A stretch of DNA of 64,000 nt from Cycas panzhihuaensis (GCA_023213395.1 CM041465.1:217193741-217257740), one strand, 5' to 3'. Counted from the first letter of the stretch, positions 49,350-60,731 are shown. The notes: generated from the sequence alone by a model not told the origin. Made by a program: numbers and translations.

Positions 49350-49900
49350 TTTCTCTCGTCCATGGCTCTCTACATCTTTACCGATGGCAGAAGCTGCGGT
49401 AATCTTGGACCTTCAGCCACCACATGGATTCTTCACAGCCCTTCCGTACATGATTTTCTACGTTCCAGAATCTTCCTCCCCAAGGCCACCAATAACGAAG
49501 CCAAGTACACGACCATTATCAAAGCCCTCACTGATGCACTCCATTTCCATCATGGATCTATTGTTCTTCTTTATGACTCCCAAGTGGTGGTGTCCCATCT
49601 CACCTAGGTTTACCAGGTGCAATGCCCTCACTTGAGAGCTCTTGCTTCGATCACTAGATCCCTACTGGCTAATTTCCAGTTTGTTGACATCTGACACATC
49701 CCTCGTGCCCTCAATGCTGAGGTAGATAGCCTCGTTTGCCTCATCCTTGAACACCACCTTTCTCTCCTTGTTGATTGCCCTTGAGACTTGCCCGGTCACT
49801 CTGTCACCCAAGTCTCCATCTGTCACGCAGATCACTTTGCAATCCATTTGCACCTCCAAAAGCTAGCTACTAATGAGGTTAAACTATGGTGACTACTAGG
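49350..49900 (+). pseudogene. Element B archaeal-type RNase H (aRNH)
   Basis: Reads LYIFTDGRSCGNLGPSAT (first catalytic D), ATNNEAKY (E), LLYDSQVVV (D), HIPRALNAEVDSL (last D), then ILEHH. All four catalytic positions are present. This is the extra RNase H reported in Tat-clade elements, distinct from the RNase H next to RT. It lies between the antisense gene and the 3' LTR, downstream of integrase. Two stops (after VSHLT and VDI) break it. Confidence 0.85.
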
Positions 49901-50198
49901 TTTGCTCATGCACTTGACATCATCATGCACTTGTCTTTGCACTTTTACAATGGGGATATCCCCCTCATCTTCCTTCACTTCCAATCGATTCTCGGGTGGC
50001 ACATAGGTAGCCCCTATGCTGTCTCCACCCCTGTCCTTGTATCCATGCATTCTGCCATGACACTTGCTGACACCCTTGACTCTTGCTATGATCATGATTT
50101 ATATATATACATACACATGTGCTACTGTCAGTTTTGTTGTCAGCATTTGCCATCGCACCATGCTTCCTAGCAGCGAGGCTCTGCTGCCAAGGGGGCAA
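49901..50198 (+). other. Element B 3' noncoding and polypurine tract
   Basis: Short noncoding stretch after aRNH. The purine-rich ccaagggggcaa (50187-50198) directly precedes the 3' LTR and is the likely polypurine tract that primes plus-strand synthesis. Confidence 0.7.
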
Positions 50199-51908
50199 CG
50201 TTTCCTGGATACCAGGAATGGATACAGATAGGTCAACTTAGGTAAGCATAGGTATGCTTCTTCCTTTTCACTTCTACAGTTTCTTTACAAAGGTTGACTG
50301 AAGTATTGCCTCATTGCATGACTGACTACTTCATTTGTATGATCACCTTGCATCTATTGCTTGATCATGCTACCTGTCGTATTGTGAGCCTATGACGACT
50401 AGTGGGATAAACCTTTCCGCAAGGTGGGTATCCCCATGGCACTTTATGACCCTTCGCGCTACCTCCACATCGCCTCAAACCTCGTTTGATTTGTGTGACC
50501 CATTCATACCCTAACCTCACATCTTTACTATGACGTTTTCAGGACCTTTAGCCCTTGATACTACTTTTAGCCTTGTTCACATGCCTTTTGGACTGTCCCT
50601 AACCACCTAGACAGGAGGGCTAACCCCTCTTTGGCCTACGACATCAGCTTTTAAGGCTCTCGGAACCCAGATTATTGCCATTCTGGCTTTCTGCTCCCGC
50701 ACCGCTGTAAACTTAGCGGTACTGCAAAGTTTACCATGGTGCAACTATTGCAAGTTATTTTTCTAATCTACCGTGGCAATTATCACCTTTTTCATAGAAT
50801 TGCCACATGGCCTCATGCCCAACTCAACCCTATTCGTGCCCTATTCACTTATTTAGTGTTGATATGGGTATAATACCCAAAAACACCATCATTTTACATC
50901 TCTTGGCTCTCCAACTCAACTTTCAACTACTGCAGTTTCTGCAATCCTGTGTTTCCTTCTGCTCCAGCCCAGGATCTGCCTATAATAGCTCTTCTTTGTG
51001 GTGGGAAACTTCTCTCCAAGCGCTCTCAAGCAAGCTTTATATGGTTCTCTTCCAAATACACCCTAACAAGTATCTCCTATGACTGCCTTTAGGGAAACCT
51101 CCTGCAAAACCCTACAGGAATTCTTCCTCTTCGCTGGTTACAGGGGAAGACCTACCCTAGACTCAGCCCATCAGATACCTTAGGTCCTATTTTCAGAATT
51201 TAGTGTGTATTATTTCCATATTAGACTCATATTCAAGTGTGTCTTCTTGCTTTCTTCTCGTTTGGCTGTAGTGAACATTGTTTTTCCTTGAGTTTAGCCT
51301 TGTATCTTTAGATTTCCACCATTTCTCCACTGGTTTTCCTCAAGAAAGCAGTGGGAGAAGGCTCGCAAAGGCTGGGCGAAGGGAGTAAGGCAGGATCCAT
51401 CCCACTTAGGCCTACTCCCTAAGGGCAACCCCCTTCCTACCTTTCTTCTTCTGCTCTATGCTTTTCTTGGGTTAATTAGGAGAACATGAAGCTTAGGCCT
51501 GCGCTAGATTATCAGCATGTGCAGCCCTTGCTGCGCTATTTCCAAGCCTACATGCCTCTCTTTTAGGCCCACATAGTGCCCCTAACATTGCTTGGCATCC
51601 CTTAAAGATCTTGGTTGAGGTTTGCATGATGGATCACTGTCCATAGTGACTCCATTGCCTTGATACCTTCCCAACATTTTGCTACACATATTCTCATGTT
51701 TGTTGGCTATCATAAGTCGCTATTTGTCCCTACCTTGCTGTACCAAGGGGCTGTGTGGAGAACCTTAGTGGGGGTTTTGCCATCCTAAGGCTTCCCTTCC
51801 CTCTTTCTTGCTTGATATGTGTAGTTTCTTAAGGAGAGTTGAAGTTGTCTGTAGCAATAGTTTCTCTAACTTAAATGTAATGTTTTGATATATACTTTAC
51901 ATATATTT

Positions 51909-51949
<41 letters not shown>

Positions 51950-52545
51950 TATATATATATATATATCCCTTCTTGTAGCCCCTTCTTGGAAGGGATAAAC
52001 TCTCATGTGTGCAGGTTGAAGTGGTATTTTGTGAAGGGAAAAGATGTCCAGATCTGGGTAAGCATTACCCCCTTTTGTCTTCGCTTATTTTCTTCCTTTT
52101 CTGTCCCACTTGCTTTTCATAAGAGAAAGGTAAGGAAGCCCCCATCTTTCGCATCGATATTGATCACACATCCATCAGCTAGTGAGAGAGCATACATTGC
52201 ACGTGGGTGAGGTCTTCCGTCAACCACTACACTTCACTGGTATGCACCATCTCTCTCTTCACCCCTTCATTTGCCTTTCTTGCCTTTACTTAAAATATAT
52301 GCTTCGGTTTAATAGATCACATGAAAGCAAAAGGTTAATGATATTGGTTGCTTGCATTTATATATAGTATGCTTGCCCCATGTAGGAAAAGGACATAGTA
52401 GGAACCCACTTCCTCTTCTTATTAATCCAAACATACCCTTAAATATATCCCATTTAGCTTTGCTTGCTTACATGCATAATACTTGCTCTACTTTTACCTT
52501 TTGGCTTTTAGTTGTTAAAAGGAATGACATAGCTTTAGCCCCCCC

Positions 52546-52585
<40 letters not shown>

Positions 52586-52964
52586 TTTTATTTGCCTAGA
52601 CCAAATAACCAAGGGAGGCCTGCTTACATCGTAGGCCCTCACCTACCTCATCCACATTCATTTTCCTTCATCATAGGAAAACTCCTTGAGGATTCCTCTT
52701 CTTTCCTTTTGGCCATCTAAGGGTGGGAGGACCTTCCTCTCGAGACCATTCAGGCTACCCCCTGTATGCATTCTCCCTTCCAAATTGAAGGCTACTCTAA
52801 GGTGGTTGGGTGCCATTTGTAGGTCTCGAACTCACGCTCTGGTGTGCGGGGCACCCTGCGTGGTGCTCTTTTTACCTATAGGTTCTCGCCCACACCTTCA
52901 ACATCAGCTGTTGACTACTATCATTCTTATTGAGCATAGTGACTATCCCAGAGATGCACATCCA
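50199..52964 (+). repeat. Element B 3' LTR
   Basis: Starts cgtttcctggataccagg and ends gatgcacatcca, matching the 5' LTR throughout with scattered, mostly transition, differences. It carries a CA repeat followed by a TA repeat (51910-51966) where the 5' LTR has only a TA run, and a longer CT repeat at about 52549-52581. Confidence 0.92.
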
Positions 52965-52969
52965 ATCAC

Positions 52970-53765
52970 ATATTTATTATAACTATAATTGAATATTTTA
53001 CCAAATGAAGTGAAGTTATTCCATTGGTCTTTGTTACAAGAAAGATTGTTGCTACATTTATTTTTGAATATATTATTTATAGATTTAAGATACTTGATGT
53101 TATCATCATTGATAATGGGTCTTGATTTTGTAATCCCCATGTTAGTGAGTTGTGCAATAAGTTTCATATTACTCATGGACTATCTACCTCTTATCACCGC
53201 CAAATGAATGGCCAAGTTGAGGCATTTAATAAAACCTTAGCTAAGATTTTAGCTAAGACCGTAGTAACTTCTCATAGAGATTGTCATGTTTAACTCTTTC
53301 TAGTGTTGTGGCCATATAGGACTTCAATTAGAAATGCTACATGCATTACTCATTTTTCTCTAGTTTATGGTGTCAAGGCCATCCTTCTATTAGAAGTTGA
53401 GATTCCCTTATTACGTGTTTCACTAAAGGGATTTACTGATGAAGAGTTCCAAAGAGAAGCATGTCTCTTAGAACTTAAAAAAGTAGATAGGACTCATTTA
53501 CAAGTGTTATAAAATAATATAGCCTCTAAAGTTAGGATTCAAGCTGCCCATGATAGGTAGCTTAGGCCTAGAAAATTTTGTGTTTGTGATTAGGCTTTAA
53601 AGCTAGAATATTCTATGATAAGCAAAATAAGTTCTCTCCTAAGTGTGCTAGACCCTACTTAGTTATTGAAGATTTAAATAATGATGCTTATCGAATCTCT
53701 ATGATGGAAGGTTTAGAATTTAAGAGGCCTATCAACTCTCAATACTTGAGGAAGTTCTATGCCTA
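52970..53765 (+). pseudogene. Element A integrase, C-terminal part
   Basis: Continues the integrase cut at 38453. IFIITIIEYFTK follows directly from NGH once element B and one target-duplication copy are removed. Then IIDNGS (second catalytic D), YHRQMNGQVEAFNKTL (with the catalytic E), LWPYRTSIRNAT and a C-terminal domain ending LRKFYA before a stop at 53764. Several stops (for example in EYFTK-SEV) make it a pseudogene. Confidence 0.9.
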
Positions 53766-54761
53766 ATGACATCCTATCTCTGCAATGAGGATAAATTATA
53801 ACTACAAACTCTCTTATTACCTAATGAGGTAAAACTATAGGCAATTTTCCTTTTTAGTTATTCTTTACTATCTTTCAAGTTTCCCCTACTTTTATAAAGT
53901 GATCCACCTCATAATCATATAAACCTACTACCCTTAGTGGCATATGCATTAATTATGGGTACTCCTTCAAAGTTATCCATCTTTTATCTTTTAAGTCCCA
54001 TACTCAAGAGAGAAATTAGGCCTCCAACTTTTTCATTTATAGTCATCCCTGAGGAGAGATTTTTTTGTTAGCTTTAATTACTTTATTAATTGCTTAGGTT
54101 GTACCCTATATACTAGTCCTTCACTCTAGGAATTCCTTATTGGTTATTCATCACCCATTTTTTTTTTTATCACCATTAGTTTTCTTTATTTGTACTTTTG
54201 AGCTGAATACTCATTCTACTACCTTCTCATTATGTTTGGAGACACTTTGATTTAGATCTTCTCTTTCTCTTGTGGTTTAATCTTTAAAGAGTTTGGTTTT
54301 TATTATTCTATTTTGGTTTTATTAAAAAGGATAAATCTTTACTGTATTGAGAAAAGGTACTTTATAATTGGATGGCATGGACTTTTTCTTATAAATATCA
54401 TGAAAAAAAAGAAGTAAAGAAAAAAAAGAAGAATAAAAAATATATTGTTATCATCCTCTTGTAATCTGGGGCAAGTCATGTGATGACTTCATCCATACTT
54501 ATATGTAATAGGTTGGATTCATTTGGATGAGTCATTCAGGATGTTCGAGTTTAGCTACTTAGATTCATCGTGGTCTCAGCTATATCAAACCCTACTTGAT
54601 ACCTTTTGTTTTAGTTAATTATTGTTATCCTAATTATCATTTTTCTTCTTCCTCTTTGTAGTTGAAACTAACCTATTTTCATTCACTACCATCTCCTCAC
54701 TGATTGATTCTCACATTTTCCTTTATCGATCATACTGTCTCTAAATATTGGTCTTATTTTT
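53766..54761 (+). other. Element A spacer between pol and aRNH
   Basis: About 1 kb of AT-rich noncoding DNA. In element B the same interval holds about 3.8 kb including the antisense gene; no trace of that gene is recognised here. An A/G-rich stretch at 54400-54440 is low complexity. Confidence 0.6.
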
Positions 54762-54863
54762 CCATAGCATTGAGTATTTTTACTTACAAAGGTAGTATAT
54801 ATAATTCGGGGCTATCTGTTGCTATTTGAGTGATTTATGACCAATTAGGAAAACCCCTGTTAT
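54762..54863 (+). pseudogene. Element A aRNH, N-terminal part
   Basis: Reads ALSIFTYKGSIYNSGLSVAI, aligned with element B ALYIFTDGRSCGNLGPSAT. The first catalytic aspartate is tyrosine here. The frame is cut at the target duplication GTTAT (54859-54863) by the composite insertion and continues at 62803. Confidence 0.8.
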
Positions 54864-54944
54864 TGTGACTTGCCATTACACCAAAAGTGAGCAGGTGATT
54901 TGGGAAGAGGACTCCTCAGCAAGTGAATCAGCCATAGTCCAACA
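54864..54944 (-). repeat. TRIM 3' LTR (81 bp)
   Basis: Starts TGTGACTTGCC and ends GTCCAACA. It is about 88 percent identical by eye to 62717-62797. The polypurine tract complement ctcccccgtg follows at 54945. Confidence 0.85.
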
Positions 54945-55080
54945 CTCCCCCGTGACGAGGAGACCGCCATTGTTCATATCGCCTATGTTACAATTCCACC
55001 TGAATCGAGGATATATGGGAACCCCATCGGGGAAAGGGGTTTTGTCTGGCATATGCACAAGATTTGAACCTTGAGCTTGA
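54945..55080 (-). other. TRIM internal region, noncoding
   Basis: Complete interval from polypurine tract to primer site. The 84-codon minus-strand ORF here has no known domain and is probably chance. The short internal length and tiny LTRs define a terminal-repeat retrotransposon in miniature, which needs enzymes from other elements. Confidence 0.7.
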
Positions 55081-55092
55081 GCTCTGATACCA
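55081..55092 (-). other. Primer binding site (left crossover copy)
   Basis: Exact gctctgatacca. TRIM leader lies on its left and a copia LTR (after the two bases ta) on its right. It is therefore a hybrid site joining two elements. Confidence 0.9.
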
Positions 55093-55094
55093 TA

Positions 55095-55406
55095 TGAAGG
55101 AAGGATGGGTCTAGGAGATAAATCACTCACATGTACACAATAGCAATGGAGAATGAAAAAGAAGATGAAACAAGATATGAGAGCAACCTTAGAGGTGAGA
55201 ATGAATAATGACTCCCTCCTTGAGATTTCTCCTTTTATTATTGAGGATGAGCATTGGGATTAGGATTTTCCCGCCTAATGATATGAACCCGAAATTACAT
55301 CTAAATGCACATAAAGTACATTTCATTAAGAGACTAATGCTAATAATATATCCTAAGGTCACATAATTAATATACACAAATGACCTTGATACATTAACCT
55401 CTTTTA
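55095..55406 (-). repeat. Copia LTR1 at two-LTR junction
   Basis: 312 bp, starts TGAAGGAAGGATGGG and ends CTCTTTTA (CTCTTTCA in LTR2). It abuts the primer site on its left and atta (55407-55410) on its right, then LTR2. Confidence 0.92.
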
Positions 55407-55410
55407 ATTA

Positions 55411-55722
55411 TGAAGGAAGGATGGGTCTAGGAGATAAATCACTCACATGCACACAATGGCAATAGAGAATGAAAAAGAAGATGAAACAAGATATGAGAGC
55501 AAGCTTGGAGGTGAGAATGAATAATGACTCCCTCCTTGAGATTTCTCCTTTTATTATTGAGGGTGAGCATTAGGGTTAGGATTTTCCCGCCTAATGACAT
55601 GAACCCAAAACTACATCTAAATGCACATAAAGTACATTTCATTAAGTGACTAATGCTAATAATATATCCTAAGGTCATATAATTAATCTACACAAATGAC
55701 CTTGATACATTGACCTCTTTCA
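55411..55722 (-). repeat. Copia LTR2 at two-LTR junction
   Basis: 312 bp, near-identical to LTR1. It ends CTCTTTCA, then at and the polypurine tract complement cccccccttaat. The four bases between the LTRs (atta) equal the two bases next to the polypurine tract (at) plus the two next to the primer site (ta). Confidence 0.92.
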
Positions 55723-56202
55723 ATCCCCCCCTTAATAGTGGAAGGTCATTTTTAGAAAATCTATTCTATGAGGTCTTCATTTGAGCCTCATTATTATAAT
55801 GAAATTCTAAATGACACTTTTGTAGAAAAACCCTCATAGGGAATAAAAACCCACGAACTTTCTAAGATCTATAGCCCCTTTATAAATCAAAATGGCTAAG
55901 TGGCTCTTTGATGTAGCCTGATAGCCAAGTAGCTTAAATATGCAGCTTAATCTGCTAAGTCTCCATATACTGTTTGGTCATCCCCTATGCCCTTTTGGGT
56001 TTTCACAGGTTCTGATTTTCCAAAATAAGTACAACCCTTATCCTTCTGTGCCCACACAGGGTTTTCACAAAGAGGATAGAGTAGAGACTTACTCTTATTC
56101 TTCCGTGTCCACAAGGGGTTTTCACAAAGAGAATAGAGTATGATGATCCTGTTGCCATCTTCTTTGATCAATTGAAGATAGAGGCCCTAAGGCCGAGCTA
56201 CC
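55723..56202 (-). other. Copia polypurine tract and 3' noncoding
   Basis: Polypurine tract complement at 55725-55736, then noncoding DNA up to the pol stop. A unit of about 58 bp around ggttttcacaaagag is duplicated at roughly 56040-56097 and 56098-56143. Confidence 0.75.
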
Positions 56203-56716
56203 TTTAGAACTGTTCAAACTTCACCTTTTGCAGTGGTTTGTTGAAGATATCAGCCACTTGATCTGCTGTGGGGCATTAATCTAATTGAATTATGCCATCA
56301 TGAATAAGTTCCCTAATCCTGTGGACTTTCGTACTTGTGTATTTGGTGCGATCGTGAAATATAAGAATTTTCACCATGAAGATTGCTGATTGATTATCCA
56401 CTTGAAGACTCATAGGACTTGTTTGGGTGATATTTAATGTTTCCAATAATTTTCTCAGCCATATCACCTCTTTACTGGTCTCAGAAGCAACAATATATTT
56501 AGCTTCAGCAGTAGAATCTGCAACTATCTTCTGCCATCTAGATCTCATTAATATTGGTGCTGTTCCAAGAAACGCTACATACCCAGACGTAGATCTTCCG
56601 GCATCTTTATCTCCTGCAAAGTCCAAGTCTATGTATGTAGAAAGCTTGAAGTCTGAATTAGGTTCATACGACAGACCATATTTATTGGTCATCTTAAAGT
56701 ATCTTAACACTTGCAC
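56203..56716 (-). pseudogene. Copia RNase H
   Basis: Reads YIDLDFAGDKDAGRSTSGY (first D), DSTAEAKYIVASE (E), LQVDNQSAIFM (D), FHDRTKYTSTKVHRIRE, then one stop and DQVADIFNKPL before the natural stop at about 56203. All standard copia RNase H motifs are present. Only isolated stops separate it from RT on the same strand, so decay is recent compared with other elements here. Confidence 0.93.
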
Positions 56717-57640
56717 TGCTGCCTGCTAATGATTTTGCTTAGGATTTGTCATGTAACAAGCAAGAATACCAACATAGTGTATAATATTTGGCCTTGTATT
56801 GGTAGTGTAGATGAGACTACCTACAAGTTTCCTATAGAGTGTTGCGTTTGTCTCCCTAGTGTCACCTTTAGCTGAGAGTTTGGTGTTAGGATCCATAGGT
56901 AACATCACTGGTCGAGCATCTTGAAGATCGTTGATGTATTTTTCTTGGGAGAGGAAAATTTTTCCATTCTTTTGTATTACTTCAATTCCCAAGTAATATT
57001 TCATCAAACCCAGGTCAGATAATTCGAATGTTTTGCCAAGGTCCTTTTTCAGCTGGCTTATTGCCTGTTCACTATTACCTGTTACTAGCATGTCATCTAC
57101 AAAGATTATGAGATAAGTAACTTTATCTTTATGGCGCTTCATGAACAATGTTGTATCAATATCTTGATAGTCACAAATCTCGTATCCAAGTTGCTTTATC
57201 CTTTCAGACAACTTGGCAAACCAAGCGCGAGGGGCTTGTTTAAGGCTATACAAGGACTTTTTGTGCCTGCAAACCTTATGCTCTTGACCTTCAATCTCAT
57301 ATCCTTCTCAATGAGCTATATAAATTTCTTCTTCAAGATCTCCATTGAGAAATGCAATCTTAATATCGAGTTGGTGGATTTTCCAACCCTATTGAGCAGC
57401 CAAGGCCACAAGAGTTCTAATTGTAGGCCACTTGGTTGTAGGTGCAAATACTTCAGCATAGTCGATATCTTCCCTTTGTGTAAATCCTTTAGTTACCAAC
57501 CTCGCCTTATGTTTTTCAAGGGTGCCATCTGATCTATATTTATTTTTGAACACCCATTTATTTTGAACTACCTTTCTGCCAAGTGGTAGATCAATGAGCT
57601 CTCATGTACCATTCTTGATAAGAGATTGGTACTCTTCATT
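56717..57640 (-). pseudogene. Copia reverse transcriptase
   Basis: Open for 175 codons (57253-56726): SLKQAPRAWFAKL, YLIIFVDDMLVTGNSE with the catalytic FVDDM, LGLMKYYLGIEV, then the RNase H connection YRKLVGSLIY. The upstream part (57640-57254) is readable with a stop and includes the region encoding WVFK-type motifs. It reverse-transcribes the element RNA. Near-intact. Confidence 0.93.
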
Positions 57641-57715
57641 CATGGCGTTTCTCCAAGCTGTATGCTTTACAACTTCTTGGTATGTTAAAGGCTCTTCATT
57701 AAGAGTAAGGTGCAA

Positions 57716-58171
57716 TTATATTGGTTCAAGCTCAGTATATAATGATTCCTGCATCCTTACTCTATGGGCACTTCGAGTGCCAGTTTTCCCCACCTCATCT
57801 GGTCGTATGTCCTTATTGAGTTGGTGGGCTTCTCGAGATCCTTGAGTTGGGAATGATGTCCTCATTTCCCCAACTTTTGGGTTCTCATCATGTTTATTAA
57901 AATGATTATTTTGTGAGGAGGATGTTGATGTGCCTGAGGAAGATGGTCCTTCTACCACTATTTTGCCTTTGTCAATTGAAGGTGGAGAGGATGGTTCTTC
58001 TATAATGGCTTTGCCTTTGTCAACTTTGCTATCTTCAAAAGATGGTACTGGATGTATACTCATTGGTTTAGAGTCACAACTTGTATCCTCCAAGGCTCTA
58101 TTATCAGCTTCCAATATTTGGAGTAATTTATGTCTGTCCCCCCCTCCCAAATTTTGAAATCTAAACATCAT
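57716..58171 (-). pseudogene. Copia integrase-RT linker
   Basis: Open 151-codon stretch rich in S, P, K and D, with DKGKAIIEEPSSPPS and DKGKIVVEGPSSSGTS as an imperfect repeat. This variable linker between integrase and RT is usual in copia Pol. No catalytic motif. Confidence 0.8.
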
Positions 58172-58375
58172 ACTTGATAATATTATTGTAGCGGTGTGAG
58201 GGTACTATTTAGTCTAATTTAAGTAATTAATCCTCTGTCTTCGCAAAAATGACATCTCTACTAATGATGATTTTATGTTGTGAAGGTATGAAGACCTTTT
58301 ACCCTTTCTTATCCATAGGGTATCTAACAAAGATGCCTTTAAGTGCCCTTGGCTGGAGTTTATTTCGATCTGCAT

Positions 58376-59113
58376 CTAGAATATAGGCATAGCATGTAGA
58401 GCCAAAATTCTAAAGTAGTGAACAATGGGGGCTTGTCCTGACCACTTTTGATTAGGTGACTGTACTTCCTTTGATGGGCTAATAGCATTGATATAATAAA
58501 CGGCTAAACATATTGCTTCATCCCATAGATAGGTAGGTACATTTTTATATATTAACATAGCATGGGCCATGGTCATGATTGTCTTGTTCATGTACTCGGT
58601 AATTCCATTTTGCTGTGGGGTACCTGCTATTGCTGTTTGATGCTTGATGCCATTATCTCGAAGGTAGCTTTCAAACTCATGTGAGGTATATTTGCCACCA
58701 TTATCAGTTTGAAGAAATTTGAGTTGATAACTTGATTATTTTTCAGTGAGGGCTTTGAATTCCTTGAATATACGTAATGCTTCATCTTTCTTGTGTAGAA
58801 AATCTACCTATACTTTTCTAGTGAAATCATCAATGAAAGAGTTGTGATATAGCTTGCCCTTCAGTGAAGGAATGGGCATTGGCCCACACAAATTAGAGTG
58901 TACCAATTGTAATGGATGGCTTGATTTCCATTGACTTTTGGGAAAGGGTTGTCGATGAGATTTGACAATGATACAAGTTTTAAATTTAAAGGGCTTAGAG
59001 GAAAACTTTGGAAGGTTTAGAAGAGTATTAAAAAGATCTCTAAGTCTATCAATGTGAACATGGCCCATACGAGCATGCCAAAAAACTTCTAGTGACAACG
59101 TTGGATGGGTCAA
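58376..59113 (-). pseudogene. Copia integrase
   Basis: Piece 59113-58808 begins with the pre-integrase motif FWHARMGHVHIDRL, followed by a CIIVKSHRQPFPKS region (zinc-binding residues partly lost), LVHSNLCGPMPIPS with the first catalytic position (D replaced by N) and SFIDDFTRK. Piece 58591-58376 gives MNKTIMTMAHAML and LWDEAICLAVYYIN. Stops lie between the two, near 58730 and 58800. Confidence 0.9.
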
Positions 59114-59263
59114 GATGGAATTAAATACAAATTCTTCATCGGCACAAGGGATTTGGGCACAATGGGCTTTAGAAGATGGAGATCCATTCAGTCAAAAGAG
59201 TTTGCTAGAGAGATGTCTAGTCAAAACCACCTGATTAGTTGGAGGGTGAATGACCTTAAGGGT

Positions 59264-59584
59264 CTAATCATTTGCAGTTACACTTAGATCAAATCCACGA
59301 GAAATAAGTGTAGATAAAGAGAGTAGGTTTTGTTTGAGATTGGGTATGTATAAGGCATCAAGCAATGTAAAATCTTCTAAGCCTGGGAGTTTCAGGCGAA
59401 TATTACCAATTCCTTCAACAGGTTGTTGTGATTTATCAGCCATATGAATAACTCCATGAACATTTGAGTCAAATGTTTGATATAGACTGCGATTGCATGT
59501 CATATGTTGAGTTGCTCCTATGTCCATGATCCACTGGCCATCGATTGAAGCCATACTATTGGCAATTCCAATAGGGCTTGGCAT
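59264..59584 (-). pseudogene. Copia protease
   Basis: Reads WIMDIGATQHMTC, the copia protease active site (usual W-x-x-D-S-G-A-(S/T)-x-H), with serine replaced by isoleucine but the aspartate kept. It ends LYIPNLKQNLLSL, the conserved stretch before the pre-integrase domain. Confidence 0.9.
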
Positions 59585-59639
59585 TGGTGAAGGGAATTCA
59601 CAAGTGATATATCCACACCGAGCTTCAAAGTATCTCTTT

Positions 59640-60731
59640 GGTTGGTCAATGGCATTTGATGCTGAAGATCCCTCAATTCTTTGAATACATGCTTATACAA
59701 AACCTACACCACTAAAGGATTCTTCACAAGTTTTTTCAACATTATGACCTCCATGTTTTGGTTGGAACTTGGCCAACTTATAAGTAGCAGTTTTGCAATC
59801 TTTTGCTAAGTGTCCTTTACGGTTACACCGATCACACATAATAATTTGATTACGGTCCACGAAGAAATCTTGGTTTGACTCGTTGTCTTGCTCTTTGTTG
59901 AGGTGGCCCTTAGCCTTGAAACTGTCGAGGTTATGATTAAGGGTTTGATTGACCTTGTGGATGATTTCCTATATTTCTTCCTCTTCCTCTTGCTTAGTCA
60001 TTTCCTCTATCACGAGAGGGACCTTGATTTTTTGTGTAGTAAACTTCTTCTTCTACCTCAAAGGCTGCATCTGAAAGAGAGTCAGAGGCTACAAAGTTTG
60101 TATCAAAGGTCTTGTCAAATTCTATGAACTTCTCGGTAAGTTCTTTGAAGTTGAGTGTCTTCAATGTTCCACTAGATTGAAGACTTCCAAGTAAGTTTTT
60201 ATAATCAGGGACATGTAAATATGACTAGATCAAAAATGCCCAAGTGATGCATTTGGTCTTAAAGTCTTTGTCAATTGCTTGTTTGATTGGTCGAAGGAGA
60301 TTTATTGTCTCATGAGCTCATCCCTTCTGCATTTTTAATTTGTTCATTTTCAAAATAAGATGAACAAATTCTAAATCTGACTTTGTATCAAAGTTCTTTC
60401 TAAGAACTTCTAGGACCTTCCAGGCTATATCATGTTCCTCTTTGTTTATCAAGTTATGCAAGGAGTGATCAATGACCAACAAAATTCCTGCATGAATCTT
60501 TTCATCATCTATCTCCCATTGTAGTTTAAATTGCGGCATCTCTGAGGAGTTGTTGGGGTAGATCCACTCGGCGGATATTATGGTATTCTTTGGTGTGTTG
60601 GGTGTAGGCTGCAAGTGGGTTGTCCAAAGGCCTTCATACTTTGCAACATTTTTAATTCCAATGTACCATGTATCCCAATTTTCTTTGCCTTTCAATATGC
60701 AGTTAACATTTTGCTTGAATTGAGATGACAT
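59640..60731 (-). pseudogene. Copia gag
   Basis: Starts MSSQFKQNVNCILKGKENWD at 60731 and carries the N-terminal tryptophan motif (N-W-D-T-W). The open part ends at 60318. A perfect zinc knuckle CDRCNRKGHLAKDC lies at about 59836-59795. Stops between them break the capsid. Gag packages the RNA. Confidence 0.9.

Larger units (their letters stand above)
38454..52964 (+). mobile_element. Tat-type gypsy element B, non-autonomous
   Basis: A 14.5-kb plus-strand element with LTRs of 2756 and 2766 bp. It is flanked by GTCAC (38449-38453) and ATCAC (52965-52969), a five-base target duplication with one change. It carries gag, protease and an integrase C-terminus but lacks RT, RNase H and the integrase core. 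It also holds an antisense plant-mobile-domain gene and an aRNH. It must have moved using enzymes from another Tat copy. Element ends read TA and CG where TG is expected, fitting decay at methylated sites. Confidence 0.9.

Noticed and set aside
55095-55722. The LTR pair as a plain tandem duplication or a CRISPR-like repeat.
   Set aside because: The exact placement of primer site and polypurine tract outside the pair and the matching four-base junction fit a two-LTR circle. There are only two long copies and no spacers.
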